From JALHOP01 sp964484195 (lineage in GTDB: Bacteria > Myxococcota > XYA12-FULL-58-9 > JALHOP01): 64,000 bases of DNA. Under the pieces are notes generated by a model that made no database searches, was not told the origin of the DNA, and saw only the letters and a list, made by a program, of their open reading frames with translations. Each line of letters opens with the position of its first letter. Position 1 is the stretch's first letter. The stretch is from positions 39,880-103,879 of the forward strand of contig CAZAER010000016.1 in NCBI GenBank assembly GCA_964484195.1, in the 5' to 3' direction. Positions 46,614 to 55,928 of the stretch are shown piece by piece. The translations under genes were made by a program, and so were the position numbers.

Positions 46614-47579
46614 TCAGCGACGCGTACGGAAGTCGGCGATCCTGAAGAGGCCGTGACGGATCTCCACCGGGCCGGGGTCGAAGACCGTGTCGACGAAGAC
46701 ATTCAGCGCCCGCGGGAAAGCGTCCTTGAGGACCACACAATTTCCCGGAGCGTTGTCGAAGGTCGCAATCACGGTGCCCCAGGCGGCCAGTTTGCCGCGC
46801 ACGCTCTTCTTGAAAACCGTGTCCTCCATGTCCTTGTCGGGCTTCAGGAAGACTTTCACGCGGCGTGACAGTCGCGGCAGGCCGCTGTTCTTGATCGCCG
46901 CGCGCGTGCCGTTGCCCATGCGAGGCTCGTCGCGACCCGTGAGGTAGGCGATGTTCGCCCCGAGCGCGTGGATCTTCTTGGCGTACGCGACGGCCCCGCC
47001 CTGCAGCGGGTCGTCCTGGCAATAGGCGTCGGAGAAGAAGCGCGCGTCCCAGTACTTCTCGAAGTCGGCAAGGGCGGCTTTGACCGCTGGCTTCGCGAGG
47101 TCGAGACCGGCGACTTTCGCGAAGGTGTCCGGGACGCGGTACGCGAAGGTCTCGGCCGCCAGGGGCTCGAGGCGACTCCGAATGTCGCTGGGCAATTGCG
47201 GTCGGTCCGCGAGCCACTCCTGCAAGATCCGCCAGGTGCGGGTCTGGTTGCTCTTGAAGAGGGTGTCGTCGAGGTCGAAGACGACGAGGGGACGTTTGAT
47301 CGAGCGATCGCTGCCGCGTCGGTTGTAGCGGTCCATCCCTTGCTCCACGGCTTGGAGCACCATGTCGAGCGTCTGATGCTGATTGACCGGCTGAAAGCGG
47401 CAGACTTTTCGCCAGGTTTCGGCCGGCACGCGGGACTGCTCGAGCGGACGGAGGTCGCCGCCAATGGCCGAGAAGCCACCGCTGTGCATCCTGCGATGCG
47501 CCTGCTGGGCGACCGCCAAAGCAGCGACATGATTGATATGCGGACGTGCGGCGGGGAAACGAACGTGCATGCGATCCAT
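46614..47579 (-). CDS. HAD-superfamily phosphatase-like protein
   Basis: A protein of about 321 residues. The HAD core starts with VVFDLDDTLF (nucleophile and acid/base Asp, about residue 105). Motif II Thr is in AYLTGRDEPRM, then a Lys-containing helix (VKVFLKPDKDMEDT), and a late acidic motif lies in ATFDNAPGNCVVL. An N-terminal segment of about 95 residues before the core has His-rich stretches and no clear domain. Start choice is uncertain: ATG 47579 is used, while GTG 47594 and a later ATG (47570) are alternatives. Substrate is unknown. Confidence 0.75.
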   Translation of the reverse strand: MDRMHVRFPAARPHINHVAALAVAQQAHRRMHSGGFSAIGGDLRPLEQSRVPAETWRKVCRFQPVNQHQTLDMVLQAVEQGMDRYNRRGSDRSIKRPLVVFDLDDTLFKSNQTRTWRILQEWLADRPQLPSDIRSRLEPLAAETFAYRVPDTFAKVAGLDLAKPAVKAALADFEKYWDARFFSDAYCQDDPLQGGAVAYAKKIHALGANIAYLTGRDEPRMGNGTRAAIKNSGLPRLSRRVKVFLKPDKDMEDTVFKKSVRGKLAAWGTVIATFDNAPGNCVVLKDAFPRALNVFVDTVFDPGPVEIRHGLFRIADFRTRR

Positions 47580-47660
47580 GTTATCGACCCGCACATCGGC
47601 GCTGTGGCAGAATTGTCACTAAGCCACGCTGGCACTCCCGACGTGGGGCCCGCGGTCCGC

Positions 47661-50600
47661 TCAGGCAGACTTGACCAGTTGCGAAGCGAGCTGTGGCGGC
47701 ATCAAGTGCATGATCTTGAGGTCGTGTTCACCAGCCGGCTCGTCCTTGGGGACCATGACGGCGCTGTATGCGCTGGTCGAGCGGACCACGTGACGATGCT
47801 GGAGCTCACCGCGAATTTTGACGCTGCCGTTCCCCGCCGGGAGGACCGAAAACGTTACATCCGCGAAAGCAGTCACGAGCTTCGACGAGCGCTCGGAATC
47901 GAGCTTGAGACGGATACCACCTTGGTAGGGCTCGGCATCGAAGTACAGCGGGATATCGAAGCCGCCGACGCTCTTGAAGGTTTCTTTGATCTTGCCGTGC
48001 TCGGGCACGAAGCTCGCCATGAACAGCTGTTTGCGCCGCCCGTCTCTGCCGATGACGTAACGATTCCACTGCGTCACGCCTTCACGGTCCTTCAGGATCT
48101 CGGTCTCGATGTTGAACTTGCCCGACTCGACGACGTCGGTGCCGAGAACCGCGCCGCCGACCTGGGAGCCGATGCCGGTAAGCGCGACGTTCATCGTCTG
48201 GCCCATGAAGTCCGAGAGTGTCTGCGGCGGCGCGAGCCCCGCGACGATCTCGATCTTCGACTTGCCGCGATAACGGTCAGGATGCGCGTAGTAGGCAACG
48301 ACGCTGGGATCGACCTTCGCGAGCTCGTCCGCGTCGAGCACCTGACCGAGGTCGAGGAGCTTGTCGGCCACCGTGTGCACCGGCACGTGTTTGCCGTCAG
48401 GTCCGCGGGCGTTGAGCACGCCGCCGCGTAGGAGAGTGCGGGCGATGCTGGACGTGGTCACGAGGCCCTGCAACATGCGCTTGGTCAGCAAGCGATCGGT
48501 CGGCAGACCCCGCGCATCGAAATCCGGCTGCGCCCCACCCAAGGCATCGGTGAAGAGCTTGGCGACGGAGCGCAGCTCCTCACCGAGGAAGGGAATCGAG
48601 CCGGACGAAAGGAGGGTCTCGCGGAAGTGATCGAACGCGCGCACGAGAGCTTCTTGGTAGGGAAGCTTGTCGGCGACGGCCTGATCGTAAACGTCGCGCC
48701 CGTGCACCATGGCGATGAAGTAAGTAGCAAGCGGCGCGAGAGCCGGATCGCGAATCGCGTCGCGCCAGAAGAGCTGCGCTTGCGTGCGGAACTCCGCCGA
48801 GTCGAGCTGCGCGAAGTCTTCCATGTGCGCTTCGAACCAGAGGCGCTCGATGGTCTCTTTCGAGGGGCCGTCGCCGCGGCGCACGCTCGCATGCGCGTCG
48901 ACATAGGCCTGCCACTTGGCGGTCTTGGGCTGGCCGAAGTTGTCGACCGGCATGATGTAGTTCGGGACCATCCCGTAGGCGGTGTGCTGGTGATACGCAC
49001 CAGTGAGTGCCAGCATATTGGCGCTGTACTCGAGCAGGCCGTTCATCGGCGTCGGATATTTGCGCTGGAACTCGTGGATGAGATTGCTACGCACCCGGGC
49101 TTGCGCCTGCCGCACCACACCGAGGAGCTCCTTCGCTTGGAAGACGCCGTCGGTTCCAGACACGCGGGCCGGCGCGTGGATGGGATCGACCCGGTCGAAG
49201 TCGGAGAAGTCGAGACGATAACGTGGGAGCGTGCGGCCAGCGACATCACCGCGCGGCGGCTCCGCGAACGTCGCGCTCGCGAGCTGCTTCTTCTCCACGG
49301 TGCCGACACCCACGGGAAGCTCGAGTCCGAGTGCCTGGCGTAGCTCGACACGCTCGGCGGCCGAAACGTCGACGGTAATGGCGTCCGCTTTGGCGGCTTT
49401 CGCGTGGTGACCCGAGAAGAAGGTGCCGAGCATGCCCCAGAAGCCGAACCACCATTCGCGAGTCAGCGGATTGAACGGATTCGAGCCGTTGTCCATGCTG
49501 GCGCGATTCCAGATCATCCCGATAGTGCCGCGACGGACGAGCTCGCGAGTCACCGAGAGCGGATAGAAGCGCGTGACCGTGGTCGGCTTCACGCCCTGGT
49601 CGAGGTCGGCTTCGACGCTCTTCAAGGTGCTGACGTAGGCGTCGACGATGCGGCGGTGCTTCATCGGCGTCTCGGCGTAGAGCTTGGCGAACAGAGGGCT
49701 CGCGACGGCGCGCTTGAAGTCGGCGATGTGCGCCCTCAGGAACGCTTCCTCGATGACGTCACGCGGTGCGCCGCTGCGGACCGCCGCGACATATGCCCGC
49801 CATAGTGGACCGCGCGGTTTGCCATCGTCCCCTACGGGGTTTGCCGACGCATAGTCGTAGCCGATGATCGGCAGGATGTGGAACGTCTCGTTGATCGCCC
49901 AACCGGAGCAGAACGCGGAGAGCTGGCGGCCGCCGGTCGAAGGATAGAGCTTGAAGAAGTCGCGGATCTGATGGGCGACGCGGTACCCCTGCTCTTTGGT
50001 GAAGGTGTAACCCGAGCTCGGCGTCGACGGGGTGGGAGGCGGCGCATGCAAAGCCTCGGTTTGCCAATCGGCGCGTGTTTGCTCCCACAGCGACGCGAGA
50101 CCAGCGTTGGTCGTGGCACGGGTTCCGTCGATCGGCCCCAAGGCCAGGTACTCGTCGAGAGCTGCGCGAGCATCGCTACTGAAGGCTGCGGCGTGGCGGC
50201 GGCGGAACGACTGCAAGGCTTCGCGACCGTTGGTCGCCGGATCGTTCAAGCGGGCGCGATGCGCGAGCTGCCAGACTTCGTGGGTGTCGATGCGTTGGTC
50301 GGCGAGGAGCTTTTCGATCAGCGACGGCGGCAAGACCTTCGCGGGGGGCGGCGGCAGCTGCACCAGCGGACCGCGCGGGGGCAACAGTGGCAACCCGAGC
50401 TGCCGGGCCACTAGGGTCATGAGCGGGCCGAGACCGTGCTTCTCCGCTTGTTCCTGGGCGAAGGTGACCTCGCGTTTGCTGAGCTGTCCGTCGTGGATGC
50501 CGGCGAAGGCAAAACGCCGCAGCCAGGTGACTCCCTCGAGCTTCTCGACCGCGTCGGCGCTGTGAAATGCCCGCCGCACTTGGCCGAGCCAGGCTTCGAC

Positions 50601-50807
50601 CTGCTCGACCCGCAAGGCGGGCTCATGGCCCACGGGGATGATGTCGCGCACGCCCTGCCGCGCCAAGGCGGCGCGGTACTGGACCGGTACGTCTTTGAGG
50701 AGAACGAGCTCGCCGAGTCGTGGATAAACCTTGGCCCGAGCGCGCAGCTCGGCGCATAAATGCGCCGTCACGCGGTCGACCGCGTGCAGTGTTGAGAGAC
50801 CTGCCAT
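47661..50807 (-). CDS. Large unknown protein with internal duplication
   Basis: A 1,048-residue protein without signal peptide or membrane helix that I do not recognise. Two segments repeat the same pattern: IRDFFKLYPSTGG...AYVAAV...IEEAFLRAHIADFKRAV (about residues 285-385) and IHEFQRKYPTPMN...AYVDAH...IERLWFEAHMEDFAQL (about 570-680). Near the N-terminus, DGQLSKREVTFAQ and DQRIDTHEVWQL look like degenerate EF-hand-type helices. The last 200 residues are beta-rich. ATG 50807 is used; an in-frame GTG lies 11 codons upstream. It sits downstream of the kinase gene on the same strand, 65 bp apart. Confidence 0.75.
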   Translation of the reverse strand: MAGLSTLHAVDRVTAHLCAELRARAKVYPRLGELVLLKDVPVQYRAALARQGVRDIIPVGHEPALRVEQVEAWLGQVRRAFHSADAVEKLEGVTWLRRFAFAGIHDGQLSKREVTFAQEQAEKHGLGPLMTLVARQLGLPLLPPRGPLVQLPPPPAKVLPPSLIEKLLADQRIDTHEVWQLAHRARLNDPATNGREALQSFRRRHAAAFSSDARAALDEYLALGPIDGTRATTNAGLASLWEQTRADWQTEALHAPPPTPSTPSSGYTFTKEQGYRVAHQIRDFFKLYPSTGGRQLSAFCSGWAINETFHILPIIGYDYASANPVGDDGKPRGPLWRAYVAAVRSGAPRDVIEEAFLRAHIADFKRAVASPLFAKLYAETPMKHRRIVDAYVSTLKSVEADLDQGVKPTTVTRFYPLSVTRELVRRGTIGMIWNRASMDNGSNPFNPLTREWWFGFWGMLGTFFSGHHAKAAKADAITVDVSAAERVELRQALGLELPVGVGTVEKKQLASATFAEPPRGDVAGRTLPRYRLDFSDFDRVDPIHAPARVSGTDGVFQAKELLGVVRQAQARVRSNLIHEFQRKYPTPMNGLLEYSANMLALTGAYHQHTAYGMVPNYIMPVDNFGQPKTAKWQAYVDAHASVRRGDGPSKETIERLWFEAHMEDFAQLDSAEFRTQAQLFWRDAIRDPALAPLATYFIAMVHGRDVYDQAVADKLPYQEALVRAFDHFRETLLSSGSIPFLGEELRSVAKLFTDALGGAQPDFDARGLPTDRLLTKRMLQGLVTTSSIARTLLRGGVLNARGPDGKHVPVHTVADKLLDLGQVLDADELAKVDPSVVAYYAHPDRYRGKSKIEIVAGLAPPQTLSDFMGQTMNVALTGIGSQVGGAVLGTDVVESGKFNIETEILKDREGVTQWNRYVIGRDGRRKQLFMASFVPEHGKIKETFKSVGGFDIPLYFDAEPYQGGIRLKLDSERSSKLVTAFADVTFSVLPAGNGSVKIRGELQHRHVVRSTSAYSAVMVPKDEPAGEHDLKIMHLMPPQLASQLVKSA

Positions 50808-50872
50808 GGGATTGCCCACTGAATCGGCAGGTCGCGCCACGGGGTTGCGCGGTTCAGGGCTGACGCGACGAA

Positions 50873-51916
50873 CTACATGGGCCGAAACAGGCGCATGATG
50901 TGCTCGGCGAACCAGAAGAAGGCTCCAAGACCCGCCCCAACGCCCAAAATGAAGGCAACGAAGGCCACCAACGCCCTGTTTACCCCTTTGGCCTCGCGCT
51001 TCGCCGGGCCGGCCACGACGGCGTCGGCGACCTCGGCGGTGTCGACCGCGACCTCGTAGTCCTCGAGCACCTGTCGGACTTCGACGACGCGGTGCTGCGC
51101 AAGGCCGCGCAAGATCGCGTCGCGCAGCTCCTCGGGGTCATCGAAGCGCTCTTTGGGCTTGATGGCGACACACCGTCTCACCAGCTCGACGAAGTCTTCG
51201 GTGAGCTGGGGCACGTACGTGCGCGGGTCGACGAAGTCGCCGCGACCGAATCGTCCGTCCTCGGCGACCGCGCTCTCGTAAGGCAGGTGTCCGGTCGTGA
51301 GGTTGTAGAGCACGGCGCCGACCGCGAAGATGTCACAGCGGTGATCGATGTTGCGGCCCTCGAGCTGCTCGGGCGCCATGAAGCCTGGCGTGCCGATCGC
51401 CTGGGTGTGTGACGCGATCTCGTCGACCCCCAAGAGCTCACTCGCCTCGAGCACCTTGATGACACCAAAGTCGGCGAGCACGATGCGGCCCCGGTGCAAC
51501 AGGATGTTCTCGGGCTTGATGTCGCGATGCACGACCTTGAAGCGATGCGCGTGCTGCAAGGCCAGCGACAGCTCGTGAGCGACGCACAAGACGGTGCGCT
51601 CGCGCATGGGTCCGCGCTGCAGCAAGGTCTCGTAGAGATTCTTGCCGGGCACGTACTCGAGCACGAGGTAGAGGTCGTTTCCTTCCCGGCCGCTGTAGTC
51701 GTAGAGCTCGACGATGTTGGGGTGCTTGAGCACCGCGATGGCGCGCGCCTCGAGCTCGAAACGCTCGCGCGTGCGCTCGTCCACTTTAGCGGCCAAGACC
51801 TTGAGTGCCACTTCGCGGTTCAGCTTGGGATCATTCGCGAGATAGACCCGCCCCATGGCGCCCTGCCCGAGCAGCCGGTCGATGTTGTAGCGGTCGATGG
51901 CGATGGTCTTGGTCAT
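50873..51916 (-). CDS. Membrane-anchored Ser/Thr protein kinase (PknB-like)
   Basis: A 347-residue Hanks-type kinase. Gly loop GQGAMGRV (about residue 16), catalytic Lys in VALKVL, HRDIKPENILL (about 129-139), ADFGVIKV and PGFMAPEQLEG are all present, so it should be active. One C-terminal hydrophobic helix (VAFVAFILGVGAGLGAFFWF) anchors the cytoplasmic kinase; there are no extracellular PASTA or sensor repeats after it. The ATG overlaps the upstream stop as TGATG, so translation is coupled to the protease-barrel protein. Substrates are unknown, and the partner gene is the obvious candidate pathway. Confidence 0.93.
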   Translation of the reverse strand: MTKTIAIDRYNIDRLLGQGAMGRVYLANDPKLNREVALKVLAAKVDERTRERFELEARAIAVLKHPNIVELYDYSGREGNDLYLVLEYVPGKNLYETLLQRGPMRERTVLCVAHELSLALQHAHRFKVVHRDIKPENILLHRGRIVLADFGVIKVLEASELLGVDEIASHTQAIGTPGFMAPEQLEGRNIDHRCDIFAVGAVLYNLTTGHLPYESAVAEDGRFGRGDFVDPRTYVPQLTEDFVELVRRCVAIKPKERFDDPEELRDAILRGLAQHRVVEVRQVLEDYEVAVDTAEVADAVVAGPAKREAKGVNRALVAFVAFILGVGAGLGAFFWFAEHIMRLFRPM

Positions 51917-54798
51917 CAGTAGTTGCTGGATAGGAGCACGAAGAAGCCGTCGATGGCCGAGTCGGGTCCGAGACCATGACCATAGCCCAAACGCAGGGTC
52001 GTGAAGATGCTGTATGCGATGGTGAAGCCCAAGCGTGCTTCCGCACCGACGCTGTAGTGCTGACCGTCGCGAAGACCGGATGGATTGTCGGCGATCGCCG
52101 CGGCGTCGAGGAACGGCGCCACGTGGAAGGTTCGGAAGAACAGCGGCAGGGTGTCGATGCCGCGATACACGTCGAAAATCGGCAGACGGTATTCGAGGTG
52201 CCCCTCGACCAGGCAATTCCCCGAATACGGCGTCAGTGGAAAGCCGCGCAGAGCTTGCGAAGCGGTGAGTCGTCCGGAGAGCGCGTCGAGAATCAGATTG
52301 CGAGACGGTAACCCGGCGATGCTGAACAGCCGGCGCCGGTCATACGACGACACACCGTACGCGCCGTAGAGGTTGACGTAGAGGACCTGGCGTTTGAACC
52401 ACGGATTGGTGAGGTAGCCGCTGAAGTCGATGCTGGCGAGCCGCGAGCTGTACTCGGAACCGAGCCATGGCTCTTCGACGCGGCCGCCGAGCGAGATGAC
52501 GATGCCGTCTTGCGGGCTGATCGAGCCGAGATACGAACGCGTGGTGGAATACGTGAGAGTCGCGGAAAGCGAGTTGAAGAAGCCGTATTCGGGTGGGGCA
52601 ACCGGCGTCACGTCGTCGGGAGCCTCGAACGGGTCGCGATAGCGGACATTGTACGACAAACCCAAGGTGAGCGATTTGAAGAAGCGCCGGTAGAGCGGAA
52701 TGCTGGTCGCGAGCGACGCGTAATATTGCTCCTCCTCGATGTACTGCGTGGCGCCGCTAGCATTGCGCACCGGTACTGCTGCAAAGCCGAGTGAGCGCTG
52801 GAGCACTAGGCTGAAGCCGTAGCGGAAGGTCTGATTCTGGTAGATGGCGACGAAGCTGTTGAAGTGCGAGTCGGTGCCCCAGGTGTACTGCAAGTCGAAG
52901 GCATGGCGACCGAGCGCATCCTGGCCGGTGACCTCGAAGCCGATGGTGTCGCCGCGTGGATCCTGCCCGAGGATGGGCCACCAGGCGCGGGGATAGACGC
53001 TCGCCGTCGGGTCGTAGGGCTTCGATGGATAGGTCTCGAGGCGCTCGCGCGGGACCGGGGTGGGGCGGGCGACGCTGTCCGCTTCAGCGGGCGTCCAAAC
53101 ATCCGGAGCAGCCGCCAAGCGCGCGAGGTCGAAGCCTTCCGAATCGTAGCTGCGGTAGACCAAGAAGGTGCCGTCCGGTGACGGCTGCGGATCGAAAGCA
53201 CCACCGACGACGCGTGTGACTCGGCGGACGTCGCCGCCGGCCACCGACATGGCGTAGATGTCGAACACGCCGCTGCGGTCGGAATGAAAATAGATCCAGC
53301 GCCCATCCGGCGAGTAGATGGCGCCGCTGTCGAGAGCCCGGTCGAACGTCAACCGCCGCACGACGCGCGAGACGGGGTCTACCGTGTAGAGGTCGCGCTG
53401 CCCACCGGCGAAGCCACTGAAGACCACCGTCTTCCCGTCGGGCGAGAAGTGCGGATTGTAGACGTTGGTTGCTTCACCGAGGTCGGCGATGATCTCGATG
53501 CGCGTCACGTCTTCGAGGTCGATGCGCTTCAAGACACTGTGACCGCCGTCGTTGCTGCCGAACACCGCGTACTTGCCGGCGCGGTCGACATCGAGGCCAA
53601 AGGCGCGGGCACTTTCGGTAAGACGCTCCTTTTCACCGGTCTCGAGATCGATACGGAAGAGGTCGCCGAAGACGTAGTAGACGTCACTCACCTCGTTCTG
53701 GACCGCGAGCACGTGGCGCTGGTCAGGGAGCACCGCGAGGTCGGCGCTACCGTTCAAACGGCATACGACACGCTCGCGCCCCGCAGGGTCACGCACCCGC
53801 AAGCGCGACTGATCGCCGATGGCCGATTCGTAGAAGACGATGCTGCCGTCGTTCATGACGCGGGCACCACCGATGTCCTGGCCGCGGAACGTAAGGCGCT
53901 CGCCCTCGATTTTTCCGGCTTCGCGGATCGCAGCTTCTTGTGCTCGATAGCGGTCGCGGGTGTCGCTCATGAAGTCTTGGTAGAGCTCGTTGTACTCGCG
54001 GCCGGTATGGGTCTTGGAGGTGTAGTTGAGGCCGTAGGGGATGAGCTGACTGCCGTACTGGTGGCCGATGTCGCGCAGGGCGCTCTCGTCGTAGTGCAGG
54101 CGGATCCAATCGAGGAAATGCGCGCCGTAGAGATACGCCGAGGTGCCCTGGGGCCAACGCAGCGGAGCTCCGGTGATCTCGTCGAGCGTCAGCTCGCGAC
54201 CGCGCAACACTTGCATGCGCAAGAGCATGTCGAAGTAGTTGCTGCGCAAGCGGCCGCGCGACGTGAGATCGGTCTCGAAATACGTCGCCAGACCCTCGGT
54301 GAACCAGCTCGGTTGCGCCGAGTTCGGAACCAGGACGCGGCCGAAGATCGAGTTCACGAGCCAGGGCAGCCCGTGGATCTGATCGATGTGCACGTTGTGC
54401 ACCATCTCGTGCGTCACCAGGAGGTTGAGCCAATCGTCGTAGTCCGAGAGCACCGACGTGTCTTCGGGTGCGACGGCGTTGAGGCCGATCAAATTGTAGG
54501 GATAGACGCGCGAGAAGCCGTTGGCGGAGTCGCCCTCGTCGTCGAGAACGATGTCGATGGGGGTCTTGGGACGCCACTCGAGACGCGCGGTCATCACGGC
54601 GAAAGCGGTCTCGGCTCTGCGAGCCGCCTCGACCGCTTGAACGTACAATCCTCTGGGGTAGTGCAGCCGGAAATTGGGGCTGACGATGGTGTGCCACTCG
54701 AGGGCGGGATCGTAGGCGTGGGCGGACAGCGGCACGAGCCAGGCTGCTGAGACCAGAGCCCAGAAAATCAGCCCCACGAGCAATGAACGGCGGCTCAT
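51916..54798 (-). CDS. Metalloprotease-like/TolB-propeller/outer-membrane barrel fusion
   Basis: A 960-residue exported protein in three parts. A signal peptide (LLVGLIFWALVSAAWLVPLSAHA) leads into a peptidase MA-like domain (residues about 30-330) with gluzincin motif THEMVHN and a downstream Glu in WFTEGLATYFE. Next are TolB/PD40-like propeller blades (FSPDGKTVVFSGFAGG, YSPDGRWIYFHSD, PSPDGTFLVYRS). The C-terminal 370 residues have alternating strands ending in a BamA/Omp85-like barrel (APFLDAAAI, VGAEARLGFTIAYSIF). The combination suggests an outer-membrane surface or assembly protein. The ATG at 54798 fits the signal peptide. The 5' end overlaps the divergent signalling gene region closely. 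Confidence 0.85.
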   Translation of the reverse strand: MSRRSLLVGLIFWALVSAAWLVPLSAHAYDPALEWHTIVSPNFRLHYPRGLYVQAVEAARRAETAFAVMTARLEWRPKTPIDIVLDDEGDSANGFSRVYPYNLIGLNAVAPEDTSVLSDYDDWLNLLVTHEMVHNVHIDQIHGLPWLVNSIFGRVLVPNSAQPSWFTEGLATYFETDLTSRGRLRSNYFDMLLRMQVLRGRELTLDEITGAPLRWPQGTSAYLYGAHFLDWIRLHYDESALRDIGHQYGSQLIPYGLNYTSKTHTGREYNELYQDFMSDTRDRYRAQEAAIREAGKIEGERLTFRGQDIGGARVMNDGSIVFYESAIGDQSRLRVRDPAGRERVVCRLNGSADLAVLPDQRHVLAVQNEVSDVYYVFGDLFRIDLETGEKERLTESARAFGLDVDRAGKYAVFGSNDGGHSVLKRIDLEDVTRIEIIADLGEATNVYNPHFSPDGKTVVFSGFAGGQRDLYTVDPVSRVVRRLTFDRALDSGAIYSPDGRWIYFHSDRSGVFDIYAMSVAGGDVRRVTRVVGGAFDPQPSPDGTFLVYRSYDSEGFDLARLAAAPDVWTPAEADSVARPTPVPRERLETYPSKPYDPTASVYPRAWWPILGQDPRGDTIGFEVTGQDALGRHAFDLQYTWGTDSHFNSFVAIYQNQTFRYGFSLVLQRSLGFAAVPVRNASGATQYIEEEQYYASLATSIPLYRRFFKSLTLGLSYNVRYRDPFEAPDDVTPVAPPEYGFFNSLSATLTYSTTRSYLGSISPQDGIVISLGGRVEEPWLGSEYSSRLASIDFSGYLTNPWFKRQVLYVNLYGAYGVSSYDRRRLFSIAGLPSRNLILDALSGRLTASQALRGFPLTPYSGNCLVEGHLEYRLPIFDVYRGIDTLPLFFRTFHVAPFLDAAAIADNPSGLRDGQHYSVGAEARLGFTIAYSIFTTLRLGYGHGLGPDSAIDGFFVLLSSNY

Positions 54799-54827
54799 TT
54801 TTATCGACGCCCGCCCCGAAGCCTGCG

Positions 54828-55928
54828 ATGCTGGGCTTCGTGTCCGAGCTCTCCGTCCTCGTCGTCGACGATGATCCGCGTCTGCTGCACGCTCTGCAGG
54901 CGGAGCTGGGCAAACGCTACTGCGTGACGACCGCCTCCGACGGCGACGAGGCCCTCGCCAAGGCGCGTCACGCACCGCCCGACGTCGTCGTGAGTGACGT
55001 CATCATGCCGAACGTCGACGGACACGCTCTGTGTCGCACGCTGCGTGCCGAGCCGGCGTTCCGCACCACCTCGATCATCGTCATGAGCGGACGGACCGGC
55101 ACCGACGCTGTCGTCGCCGCGCTCGAGATTGGCGCCGACGATTGCATCGCCAAACCTTTCGAGATGCGCGAGCTGGTCGCACGCATCGACGCGCAGATGC
55201 GGGCCCGACGCATGGAGCGTTCGCTGGTCGAGCGCGAGACCCGACTCGCCGCCATCGGCACCCTGGCGAGCTCGGTGGTTCATGATGTGCGTAACGGCCT
55301 CACTGCGCTGCTTGCTCGCGCCGACTTCGCCCGCACGAAGCGGGGGAACCCGGCGGTCGAAAAGGACCTCACCATCATCGAGGGCTTGGCGGTTCGCCTC
55401 AACCGCAATTTGCAGGACATTCTCGATTTTGCCCGCGGCGACGATGTGGTCCTGAAGCGCCGTCCGGTGAGCGTCGCCGACTTCTGGAAGCAGTTGCAAG
55501 ACGAGCTAGCGAGCACGTTTGCCCACGGCGCCGTCGACCTGTCGGTGGCCATCGAGGGAGAAGCCGGCGCCGAGATTCACTGCGACCCCGATCGCTTGCA
55601 CCGCGCCCTCGAGAACCTCTTGCTCAACGCGCGCGCCGCGAGCGTCTCGAGCAAGCGGCGGCCATCCAAGGTGGCGGTCAACGTCCAGGTCGCCCCCGAC
55701 GAGCTGCATGTCGTCGTCGACGATAGCGGCGACGGTATCGCCCCCGAGCAGCTCCAGGGCTTGTTCGGAGCGTTCGCCGCGCACGGCACCAACGCCGGCA
55801 CAGGGCTCGGGCTCGCCACTGTCCGCAACATCGTCCGCGCCCACGGCGGCGAGGTCCATGCCCAAGGAAGCGGCCCACTCGGCGGTGCTCGGTTCCACTT
55901 GTGGATCCCGAACGTCACCCCTCCTTGA
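54828..55928 (+). CDS. Hybrid response regulator-histidine kinase
   Basis: A 366-residue soluble signalling protein. An N-terminal receiver domain (VLVVDDDPRLL; phospho-acceptor Asp in VVVSDVIMPN; Lys in CIAKPFEM) is followed by a short coil, a HisKA dimerisation helix with SSVVHDVRNGL (His about residue 160), and a HATPase_c domain (ENLLLNARAA N-box, VVDDSGDGIAPEQL, NAGTGLGLATVRNIV). There is no membrane sensor, so it acts downstream of another kinase. ATG 54828 is preferred; another ATG 15 codons earlier would overlap the divergent barrel-protein start. Its 3' end overlaps the convergent hydrolase by 14 bp. Confidence 0.9.
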   Translation: MLGFVSELSVLVVDDDPRLLHALQAELGKRYCVTTASDGDEALAKARHAPPDVVVSDVIMPNVDGHALCRTLRAEPAFRTTSIIVMSGRTGTDAVVAALEIGADDCIAKPFEMRELVARIDAQMRARRMERSLVERETRLAAIGTLASSVVHDVRNGLTALLARADFARTKRGNPAVEKDLTIIEGLAVRLNRNLQDILDFARGDDVVLKRRPVSVADFWKQLQDELASTFAHGAVDLSVAIEGEAGAEIHCDPDRLHRALENLLLNARAASVSSKRRPSKVAVNVQVAPDELHVVVDDSGDGIAPEQLQGLFGAFAAHGTNAGTGLGLATVRNIVRAHGGEVHAQGSGPLGGARFHLWIPNVTPP

